A stretch of DNA of 13,817 bases from Accumulibacter sp. (GTDB taxonomy: Bacteria; Pseudomonadota; Gammaproteobacteria; Burkholderiales; Rhodocyclaceae), in assembly GCA_003538495.1 (NCBI GenBank), contig DPSD01000206.1:2768-16584 (forward strand). Reading direction: 5' to 3'. Both the position numbers and the translations under genes were made by a program. This document shows positions 7,884 to 13,817 of this stretch, in pieces; position 1 is the first letter of the stretch; every line of letters starts with the position of its first letter. Under the pieces are notes generated by a model that searched no databases, was not told the origin of the DNA, and saw only the letters and a program-made list of their open reading frames with translations.

Positions 7884-8235
7884 ATGCAGCAACTGTCGGC
7901 GGTCGAGCTGGAGGCGTGGCTGGCAGCCAGCGCGCGCGCCTGATCATCCCGAAACCGCGGCACGACCGCGGCCGATCTTGCTCGACGTACGAGAGCCCTG
8001 GGAGTACGCGCTATGCCACCTCGCCGACTCGTTCCTGCTGCCCATGCAGACCGTGCCGGCCCGCCTGGCGGAGCTTGATGCCGACGCCGATATCGTAGTC
8101 ATCTGCCATCACGGCGTGCGCAGCCGGCAGCTCGGCAGCTTTCTCGAAAACCAGGGCTTCAGGTCCGTCTACAATCTTGCTGGAGGCGTCGATGCTTGGG
8201 CGCGAGAGGTGGATCCGACGATGCGCAAATATTGA
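7884..8235 (+). pseudogene. Rhodanese-like sulfurtransferase, frameshifted in a (GC)5 run
   Basis: A good ribosome site (CAGGG, 7876-7880) and ATG at 7884 open a 19-codon frame that stops at 7941-7943. The rest of a single-domain rhodanese continues one frame over to 8235: ILLDVREPWEYALCHLADS, then VVICHHGVRSRQLGSFL with the active-site loop CHHGVRS, then YNLAGGVDAWA and a typical VDPTMRKY end. The frames meet at a (GC)5 tract (7930-7939). Adding one GC unit would give one continuous 117-residue protein, normal for this family. Intact, it would move sulfane sulfur through the active-site Cys. Either the gene is inactivated by a two-base slippage, or the base count in the repeat is wrong in this assembly. 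A start at the TTG at 7978 would lack the N-terminal strand and helix and is unlikely. Confidence 0.8.
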
Positions 8236-8250
8236 AGGAAAGGTAGCGCC

Positions 8251-9594
8251 ATGACTACAGATTTCGGCGTCGGCAAGCTCGCTCTCGTCCTGGCGGCGAT
8301 GTTCTCTGCGCTCCCCGCAGTTGCCGCCGACTTGCTGCAGGTCTACCGCGACGCGCTGGTCTTCGACGCCCAGTATGCCGCCGCCCGTGCTAGTGCCGCG
8401 GCAGGACGCGAAAAGCAGCCACAGGCGCTAGCCGGCTTGCTGCCGACCATCGGCGCGACCGGCAACAGCTTCTGGAACGACACCCGCTACGACGTCAGGA
8501 TCGAGTCGCAAGATGCCTCTTACAGCAACAAGTACAACAGCAACAGTTACGGCGTCAACCTGACGCAACCACTCTTCCGCTGGCAGAATTTCGTGCAGTA
8601 CGACCAGTCAAAGCTGCTGGTCATGCAGACCGAGGCCAATTTGGCGCAAGCTGGTCAAGACCTGATCGTGCGCGTCGCGCAAGCGTATTTTGACGTCCTC
8701 TTCGCCATTGAAAACCTGCGCGCCGTGCAAGCCAACAAGACCGCCATTGCGCAGCAACTCGCACAAGCCAAGAAGAACTTCGAGGTCGGGATCTCGACGG
8801 TCACCGACACCTACGAGTCGCAATCCCGCTTTGACCTGGCGACGGCTCAGGAAATCGCCGCCGAAAACGACCTTGAAGTGAAGCGGTATGCGCTGCGCGT
8901 GCTGATTGGCAAGGACCCTGGCGAACTGTATCGGCTCAAGCCGAAAGCGGTAATGGAGCCGCCGCAGCCGGCCAACATGGAGCAATGGGTGACGGCTGCC
9001 GAACAGGACAGTTTTGTCGTGCAGGCACAGCAGGCGGCCACCGAAGCGGCGTCCAAGGCGATCGAGATCAACAAGGCCGGGCATTACCCTACGGTCGATC
9101 TGGTCGCCAACTATGCTCAGACCAATGGTCCCGGCCAGTTTGGCGTCGGCTCGATCGACAACACCACCCGCCAGGTTGGCGTTCAGCTCAACATCCCGAT
9201 TTTTCAGGGCGGCAGCGTCAACTCGAAGACCCGCGAAGCGATAGCCAGGCGTGACACCGAACAGGCCGCACTTGACAACGCCAGGCGAAGCTCGGCGCTC
9301 AACGCCCGTCAGTCGTACCTGGGGGTGGTCAACGGTCTCTCCGGAGTGCGCGCTCTTGAAGCCGCTCTGGTGTCCAGCCTCAGCTCGCTGGAATCAAACC
9401 GGCTAGGCTATGAAGTTGGCGTACGGATCAACATCGACGTCCTGAATGCCGAGAATCAGGTCTACGTCACCAGGCGGGACCTCGCCAGAACCCGTTTCGA
9501 CACACTGCTCGCCCAACTCAAGCTGAAGGCGACTGTCGGCTCGCTAAGCGAGGCCGATCTGGAGCGCATCAATGCGCTTTTCGAGGCTCCATGA
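8251..9594 (+). CDS. tolC: TolC family outer-membrane efflux protein (type I secretion / RND exit duct)
   Basis: The 447-residue protein has an N-terminal signal peptide ending near residue 26 (ALPAVAA), followed by mature DLLQVYRDALVFDAQYAAARA, the hallmark start of TolC-type proteins. Two outer-membrane efflux repeats follow (about 27-230 and 240-440), with strand-loop motifs YGVNLTQPLFRW (about 94-105) and VGVQLNIPIFQGG (about 310-322) and long Ala/Gln-rich helices. It should trimerise into a barrel plus periplasmic alpha-tunnel that serves as exit duct for efflux pumps or type I secretion; no inner-membrane or adaptor partner is in the window. AAGGAAAGG at 8235-8243 is a strong ribosome site. 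The gene follows the rhodanese remnant by 15 bases, and its 3' end overlaps waaA on the other strand by 26 bases. Confidence 0.94.
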   Translation: MTTDFGVGKLALVLAAMFSALPAVAADLLQVYRDALVFDAQYAAARASAAAGREKQPQALAGLLPTIGATGNSFWNDTRYDVRIESQDASYSNKYNSNSYGVNLTQPLFRWQNFVQYDQSKLLVMQTEANLAQAGQDLIVRVAQAYFDVLFAIENLRAVQANKTAIAQQLAQAKKNFEVGISTVTDTYESQSRFDLATAQEIAAENDLEVKRYALRVLIGKDPGELYRLKPKAVMEPPQPANMEQWVTAAEQDSFVVQAQQAATEAASKAIEINKAGHYPTVDLVANYAQTNGPGQFGVGSIDNTTRQVGVQLNIPIFQGGSVNSKTREAIARRDTEQAALDNARRSSALNARQSYLGVVNGLSGVRALEAALVSSLSSLESNRLGYEVGVRINIDVLNAENQVYVTRRDLARTRFDTLLAQLKLKATVGSLSEADLERINALFEAP

Positions 9595-10846
9595 CCCGCT
9601 CAATCAGCGCCAGCGTGCGCGCCGTTGCGCCGCGGTGTCCCTGACTGAAGCTGGTCGCCGCAGCGCGCATCGCCAGCAGCTGAGCCCGGCTCCTGAGCAG
9701 TTCGCCGGCGACTGCCGCGGCTTCGCCGGCATTGGCCACGCGCCGTGCGGCACCACAGGCGATCGCATCGTCGCTGGCCTGGGAAAAGTTGAAGCTGTGC
9801 GGTCCCAGCAGGACCGGACAAGCACAGGCAGCTGCCTCGATCAGGTTCTGCCCGCCAAACGGCAACAGCGTACCGCCGATCAGCGCCAGATCCGCCAGCG
9901 CATAATAAGCCGCCATTTCTCCCATACTGTCCCCCAGCCAGACCTGCGTCTCGCCGCTCGGCAGACTTCCTGAACTTCGCCGGCAGAGCGCCAGACCACG
10001 GCCCGCTACCAGACCGGCGACCTCGGCGAATCGTTGCGGGTGACGCGGCACCAGCACCAACAGCAGCCCGGCAATGCCCACCGCCGAAATAGCCTCCAGG
10101 ATCAGCGCCTCCTCGCCGGCCCGGCTGCTGGCCAGCAGCCACACCGGGCGCGGCCCGACCGCCTGCCGCCAGCGCGCGCCCAATTGCAGCTGGTCCACTG
10201 CCGGCGTCACGTCGAACTTCAGGTTCCCGCTAACACTGGTGCGCTGCGCGCCGAGTTGCCGCAAGCGCTCGGCGTCGCACTCCGTTTGCGCGGCGACGGC
10301 GCTCAGCGACGCGACCGCCGGCCGGATCAGGCTCGCCAGGCGCGCGTAGCCGCGCTGCGAACGCGCCGATAGCCGGGCGTTGATCAGCAGCAGCGGAAGC
10401 TGGCGTCGCTTCGCTGCGTGGATCAGGTTGGGCCACAGCTCGGTTTCCATCAACAGCCCGACCTGCGGGCGGAAGTGGTCGAGAAAACGTCCACAGGCGT
10501 CGGGCAGGTCGTAGGGCAGGTAGACCTGCGTGCATCGCTCCGGGAACTTTGCCAGCAGCGCCTGCGCGCTTGCCCGGCCGGTTGGTGTCATGTGCGTCAG
10601 CAGCAGGCCGTGCTCCGGATAGGCGTGCAGCAGCGCTTCGACCAGCGGCTCGGCGGCGCGCGTCTCGCCGACCGAAACCGCATGCAGCCAGATCAGCGGT
10701 CGCGCTCGAAGCGGCGTGTAAAAGCCGTGCCGCTCGCCGAGATGCTGCAGATACTCGGGCTGCTGGCGCGCCCGCCAGAGCAGTCGCAGCCAGACCATCG
10801 GCATCGCCAGGTAGAAGAGCAGCGAATAGAGCAGGCGCGCGATCAA
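9569..10846 (-). CDS. waaA: 3-deoxy-D-manno-octulosonic acid (Kdo) transferase
   Basis: The 425-residue enzyme transfers Kdo from CMP-Kdo to lipid A precursor at the cytoplasmic face of the inner membrane. It has one N-terminal membrane anchor (about residues 4-22), then HAVSVGE with the catalytic Glu61. Further motifs are METELWPN (133-140), INARLS (155-160), GNLKFD (207-212), PRHPQRF (267-273) and the donor-binding GGTLLPFGGQNLIEAA (324-339). These and the length match the family (KdtA/WaaA). It starts with TTG at 10846, whose last bases form the waaC stop (TTGA, four-base overlap), so translation is probably coupled to waaC. The next ATG (residue 15) would remove most of the anchor. Its 3' end runs 26 bases into tolC. 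Whether it adds one or two Kdo units cannot be told from sequence. Confidence 0.96.
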   Translation of the reverse strand: MIARLLYSLLFYLAMPMVWLRLLWRARQQPEYLQHLGERHGFYTPLRARPLIWLHAVSVGETRAAEPLVEALLHAYPEHGLLLTHMTPTGRASAQALLAKFPERCTQVYLPYDLPDACGRFLDHFRPQVGLLMETELWPNLIHAAKRRQLPLLLINARLSARSQRGYARLASLIRPAVASLSAVAAQTECDAERLRQLGAQRTSVSGNLKFDVTPAVDQLQLGARWRQAVGPRPVWLLASSRAGEEALILEAISAVGIAGLLLVLVPRHPQRFAEVAGLVAGRGLALCRRSSGSLPSGETQVWLGDSMGEMAAYYALADLALIGGTLLPFGGQNLIEAAACACPVLLGPHSFNFSQASDDAIACGAARRVANAGEAAAVAGELLRSRAQLLAMRAAATSFSQGHRGATARTLALIERVMEPRKAH

Positions 10847-11796
10847 CGCAGTGCCTGCGCGGCGACCGCCAGCACCTCCGGTACCGACGGCGCGGCCCCG
10901 CTACGCCCCAGATTGCGCACGAAACCGCTGCCGTAAACGCCGGTCAGCGCCGGCTCGGTGGCGATGTACAGGGCCACCACCGGCACCCGCAAGGCCGCGG
11001 CCAGGTGCGCCAGCCCGGTATCGACGCCAATTGCCAGGCGGGCTCGGGCGATCAGCGCAGCAAGCTGGCGCAAACCTAGCGGCGGCGGCACGATGGCGCC
11101 GGCCAGCGTCGCCGCGATCCGCTCGGCGCGCTGGCGTTCGCGCGGACTGCCGGCCGGCAGGACCGGTGTCAAGCCGCGCTCGATCAGCGCGCGGCCGACC
11201 GCACACCAGTGCGCCTCGCCCCACAGCTTGTCGTCACGGCTGGTCGCGGTCAACAGAACGACCGAAGCGCGGTCAGCCCCGCCAGAGGTATCGACCGGCG
11301 GCGGTGATATGCCGTAATCCAGCGGCAGGTCGACCGGAAAGTCGAAAGCGGCGGCAGCCAGCCAGCGGTTGCGCTGAACCGCATGCACGTTGCGTGGAAT
11401 GACGAAGGTGGAATCATAGAACCGCGCCGCCAGAGGTTCGCGCGCCGCCTCGGCCGCGTAACCACAGCGCCTGCCGTGTGCCTGCCGGGCGATCAGCGCG
11501 CTCTTCAGCAAGCCTTGCGTGTCGAGTACCACGTCGTAGTCGCGTTCGCCGATTCGGCGCCGGAAGTCGCGCAACTCGCGCCAGGTAGCCAGACGCCCGA
11601 GGTTCTTGCGCCAGCGCCGGAGGGCGACCGGAATGACCTCGGCGACGGCCGGGTGCAGACGTGGAATGTCGGCAAACGCCTCCTCGACGCACCAATCGAT
11701 CTGCGCGCCCGGCAGGCAGCGGCGCAGGTCGCTGACCACCGGCAGATTGTGCACTACGTCACCGAGCGACGAGGTCTTTACCAATAGGATACGCAT
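10843..11796 (-). CDS. waaC: LPS heptosyltransferase I
   Basis: The 317-residue glycosyltransferase family 9 enzyme adds the first L-glycero-D-manno-heptose to Kdo of the LPS inner core. Signatures are MRILLVKTSSLGDVVHNLPV (residues 1-20, with Asp13 as likely catalytic base), LDTQGLLKSAL (91-101), LLTATSRDDKLWGEAHW (181-197, donor phosphate contacts including Lys190) and GVDTGLAHLAAAL (257-269, with Asp259, Thr260 and His264). The frame stays open far upstream to 12438, but family homology starts at the ATG at 11796. An in-frame ATG at 11844 overlaps the likely -10 box and is rejected. No strong ribosome site precedes the chosen start. It forms an operon with waaA and diverges from manC. Confidence 0.94.
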   Translation of the reverse strand: MRILLVKTSSLGDVVHNLPVVSDLRRCLPGAQIDWCVEEAFADIPRLHPAVAEVIPVALRRWRKNLGRLATWRELRDFRRRIGERDYDVVLDTQGLLKSALIARQAHGRRCGYAAEAAREPLAARFYDSTFVIPRNVHAVQRNRWLAAAAFDFPVDLPLDYGISPPPVDTSGGADRASVVLLTATSRDDKLWGEAHWCAVGRALIERGLTPVLPAGSPRERQRAERIAATLAGAIVPPPLGLRQLAALIARARLAIGVDTGLAHLAAALRVPVVALYIATEPALTGVYGSGFVRNLGRSGAAPSVPEVLAVAAQALR

Positions 11797-11842
11797 CGGT
11801 GGGCCAGTGGTGGGGACGACAAGCAACAAGTGGGCAGAGGGC

Positions 11843-11848
11843 ATTATA
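11843..11848 (-). promoter_or_regulatory. Candidate -10 box for waaC-waaA
   Basis: On the minus strand a perfect TATAAT lies 46 bases before the waaC start. The best -35 match is a poor CAGACT 18 bases upstream, on plus coordinates 11867-11872. It lies back to back with a TATAAT for manC at 11962-11967. Confidence 0.5.
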
Positions 11849-11961
11849 GGAGATGGCGCAGCCGCGAGTCTGCCCCGTGCGTCGGCGCGATGTCCTGCCA
11901 GGTTCGCCAGCGCCGGCGTGGAACGCCCCTGGTCGCCAAACCCGGCGGCGACTCGCAACGG

Positions 11962-11967
11962 TATAAT
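11962..11967 (+). promoter_or_regulatory. Candidate -10 box for manC
   Basis: A perfect TATAAT lies 54 bases before the manC start codon. No recognisable -35 box sits at 16-18 bases, so strength is uncertain. The leader between it and the gene is GC-rich and includes a GGAGAC ribosome site at 12009-12014. Confidence 0.5.
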
Positions 11968-12021
11968 GCCGCCTCCGGAGACCCGCTCGCGGCAAGGCTG
12001 CGCTGACTGGAGACGCTGCAA

Positions 12022-13443
12022 ATGAACCCCGATGTGATCGTTCCCGTGATCCTCTGTGGAGGCTCCGGCACGCGTTTGTGGCCACTGTCGCGAACTCACT
12101 ACCCCAAGCAGTTTCTCCGACTGGTCGATGAGTTCTCGCTGCTGCAGAACACCCTGCGCCGCCTCGAAGGTCTGGCGGGACTCGGCGTGGCGATCACCGT
12201 GGCCAACGAGAACCACCGCTTCCTGGTCGCCGAACAGCTGCTGGAGATCGGCCTGAAAGCCGACATCCTGCTCGAACCGGCGGCGCGCAACACCGCTCCC
12301 GCCGTCGCTGCGGCTGCCGTGCATGCCATTACTCAGGGCGGCCGGGGAAACTCTCCACTGCTGCTGGTGCTTCCCTCCGATCATGCGATCGCCAATGTCG
12401 CGGCTTTTCAGAATGCAGTCAGGGCGGCGATTCCACACGCGCAGGCGGGCGCCCTGGTGACCTTTGGCGTGGTGCCCGATCGGCCGGAGACCGGTTACGG
12501 GTACATCCGTCGCGGCGACATCGTCGCCGGTGGTTACGCGCTCGACTGCTTTGTCGAAAAACCCGATGCCGAGACCGCCCAGCGCTACCTCGACTGTGGA
12601 GGGTATTTCTGGAATAGCGGCATGTTCCTGTTCCGCGCCGACAGCTACCTTGAGGCACTAGACCGCTTCGCGCCGGGAATCCGCGAGTGCGCCACCGCAG
12701 CGGTTGCCGGCGACCGCCACGACCTCGATTTTGTTCGCCTCGATCACGCGGCTTTTCTCGCCAGCCCGTCGATATCGATCGACTACGCGGTAATGGAGAA
12801 GACCGACCGGGGCGTCGTCATCCCGCTTGATGCCGGCTGGAACGACATCGGCGCCTGGGACGCGCTGGCCGCTCTCGGCCTGGCCGATGCACAAGGCAAC
12901 ACCCGGCGCGGCGATGTGCTCAGCATCGATACCCACGACTCGGTGCTGTTGTCCGAAGGGCGCTTGCTGGCCACCATCGGGGTCAGCGATCTGATCGTCG
13001 TGGCCACCCCGGACGCGGTGCTGGTCGCCGACAAGTCGCAAGCACAGGAGGTCAAGACGCTGGTCGAGGAGTTGAAGCGCTCGTCGCGCAGCGAGACCGA
13101 GTTCAGGCACATCGTGCACCGCCCCTGGGGCAGCTACGAAGGCGTGGCGCACGGCCCGCGCTATCAGGTCAAACGGATCCTGGTGAAAGCCGGCGCCAGC
13201 CTCAGCCTGCAGAAGCATCACCATCGCGCCGAACACTGGATCGTCGTCAAGGGTACCGCCTTGATCGTGCGCGGCGACGAATCGCTGCTGCTCTCGGAGA
13301 ACCAGTCAACCTACATCCCGCTCGGGGTCGTTCACCGCCTGGAAAACCCGGGCCGGATCGACCTTGAAATCGTCGAGGTGCAGTCCGGCAGCTATCTTGG
13401 CGAGGACGACATCGTTCGCCTGCAGGACACCTACGGCAGATAA
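12022..13443 (+). CDS. manC: Bifunctional mannose-1-phosphate guanylyltransferase / mannose-6-phosphate isomerase
   Basis: The 473-residue protein belongs to the ManC/AlgA/XanB type II family. The N-terminal nucleotidyltransferase domain (about 1-350) has GGSGTRLWPLSR (residues 13-24), YPKQFL (27-32), LLVLPSDHAI (114-123), FVEKP (177-181), SIDYAVMEK (252-260) and GWNDIGAWD (272-280). It makes GDP-mannose from mannose-1-phosphate and GTP. The C-terminal cupin isomerase domain (about 360-473) has HRPWGSYE (366-373), QKHHHRAEHWIVVKGTA (397-413, zinc-binding His/Glu) and YIPLGVVHRLENPG (431-444), and makes mannose-6-phosphate from fructose-6-phosphate. Both active sites look intact. GDP-mannose feeds mannose, rhamnose or fucose branches of surface polysaccharide. 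Its neighbours, LPS core genes and rfbB, fit that role. Family members are also named xanB, cpsB or algA. Confidence 0.96.
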   Translation: MNPDVIVPVILCGGSGTRLWPLSRTHYPKQFLRLVDEFSLLQNTLRRLEGLAGLGVAITVANENHRFLVAEQLLEIGLKADILLEPAARNTAPAVAAAAVHAITQGGRGNSPLLLVLPSDHAIANVAAFQNAVRAAIPHAQAGALVTFGVVPDRPETGYGYIRRGDIVAGGYALDCFVEKPDAETAQRYLDCGGYFWNSGMFLFRADSYLEALDRFAPGIRECATAAVAGDRHDLDFVRLDHAAFLASPSISIDYAVMEKTDRGVVIPLDAGWNDIGAWDALAALGLADAQGNTRRGDVLSIDTHDSVLLSEGRLLATIGVSDLIVVATPDAVLVADKSQAQEVKTLVEELKRSSRSETEFRHIVHRPWGSYEGVAHGPRYQVKRILVKAGASLSLQKHHHRAEHWIVVKGTALIVRGDESLLLSENQSTYIPLGVVHRLENPGRIDLEIVEVQSGSYLGEDDIVRLQDTYGR

Positions 13444-13466
13444 GCCCGAGCCCGGCGAGGCTGGGC
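13444..13466 (+). repeat. GC-rich hairpin directly after manC
   Basis: GCCC-G-AGCC (13444-13452) pairs with GGCTGGGC (13459-13466) around a six-base loop, with one bulged G. It begins at the base after the manC stop. No T-run follows, so it is more likely an RNA-stability or partial-termination element than a full terminator. It may simply be chance in GC-rich DNA. Confidence 0.3.
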
Positions 13467-13521
13467 CGCTGCTCGCCCGCTTCGCCTGATCCACTCACCG
13501 CGACACCTGAAAGATCTGCAA

Positions 13522-13817
13522 ATGATTCTGCTTACCGGCGGCGCCGGCTTCATCGGCGCAAACTTCGTCCTCGACTGGCTGGCGCACAGCGACGAGACCG
13601 TGATCAACCTCGACAAGCTGACCTATGCCGGAAACCTCGAAAACCTCGCCTCGATCGCCGATGACCCACGGCACATCTTCGTCCAGGGTGACATTGGCGA
13701 CACGCTCTTGACCAGCAGCCTGCTGGCGCGCCACCAGCCCCGCGCGGTCCTCAACTTCGCCGCCGAGTCGCACGTCGATCGCTCGATCCATGGTCCGGAG
13801 GACTTCATCCAGACCAA
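13522..13817 (+). CDS. rfbB: dTDP-glucose 4,6-dehydratase, N-terminal part (runs off the window)
   Basis: The first 98 codons are visible. They show the NAD-binding Rossmann start MILLTGGAGFIGANFVLDWL (residues 1-20, with TGGAGFIG), then INLDKLTYAGNLENL (33-47), the segment F-V-Q-G-D-I (60-65), and NFAAESHVDRSIHGPEDFIQT (78-98). The family motifs DKLTYAGN and FAAESHVDRSI are specific for RfbB/RmlB within the short-chain dehydrogenase group. The enzyme converts dTDP-glucose to dTDP-4-keto-6-deoxyglucose, on the way to dTDP-rhamnose and related sugars. It follows manC by 78 bases on the same strand; the ribosome site is weak. The catalytic Tyr-x-x-x-Lys is beyond the window end. Confidence 0.95.
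   Translation, partial: MILLTGGAGFIGANFVLDWLAHSDETVINLDKLTYAGNLENLASIADDPRHIFVQGDIGDTLLTSSLLARHQPRAVLNFAAESHVDRSIHGPEDFIQT

Noticed and set aside
11797..12438. Upstream extension of the waaC frame to 12438
   Set aside because: It runs antisense to manC and has no family similarity; WaaC proteins begin with the MRILLVKTSSLGD segment at 11796.

Overview
The window looks like chromosome from a high-GC Gram-negative bacterium, most likely a betaproteobacterium of the Rhodocyclales type. 'Candidatus Accumulibacter' relatives are my best guess, but no single marker proves it. The reasons are a split tryptophan operon (trpE-G-D-C with no trpF, trpB or trpA following), paired general porins with MQKK-type signal peptides, a pcm-like methyltransferase / rhodanese / tolC / waaA neighbourhood, and GC-rich codon use throughout. 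I see no tRNA, rRNA, CRISPR array, prophage or intact insertion sequence.

Layout. Bases 1-80 are the last codons of trpE. A 421-base gap with small hairpins and no convincing gene follows. Next is a tightly packed run trpG (502-1074), trpD (1071-2096), a Uma2-family nuclease-like gene (2121-2723) and trpC (2720-3508), which together make anthranilate and carry it to indole-3-glycerol phosphate. The Uma2 gene inside the trp operon is the most unusual piece of gene order here. Two paralogous outer-membrane porins follow (3754-4866 and 5282-6412). Each has its own matching promoter and a near-identical intrinsic terminator, so they look like a tandem duplication in which each copy kept its control signals. 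rpsT (ribosomal protein S20, 6591-6860) has a clear sigma-70 promoter.

Bases 7200-9594 hold a pcm-like SAM methyltransferase, a rhodanese broken by a frameshift at a (GC)5 run, and a TolC-type outer-membrane efflux protein. An AT-rich 20-bp palindrome lies between the likely promoter and the first gene of this set. On the minus strand, convergent with tolC and overlapping it by 26 bases, is waaC-waaA, which encodes LPS inner-core heptosyltransferase I and Kdo transferase. Divergent from waaC are manC (mannose-1-phosphate guanylyltransferase / mannose-6-phosphate isomerase) and the start of rfbB (dTDP-glucose 4,6-dehydratase), which runs off the window. The right-hand third is therefore envelope and surface-polysaccharide synthesis.

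I did not find a clear new biological system. The items most worth following are the Uma2 gene embedded in the trp operon, the repeat-associated frameshift in the rhodanese, the palindrome in front of the pcm-like gene, and the conserved control regions of the two porins.
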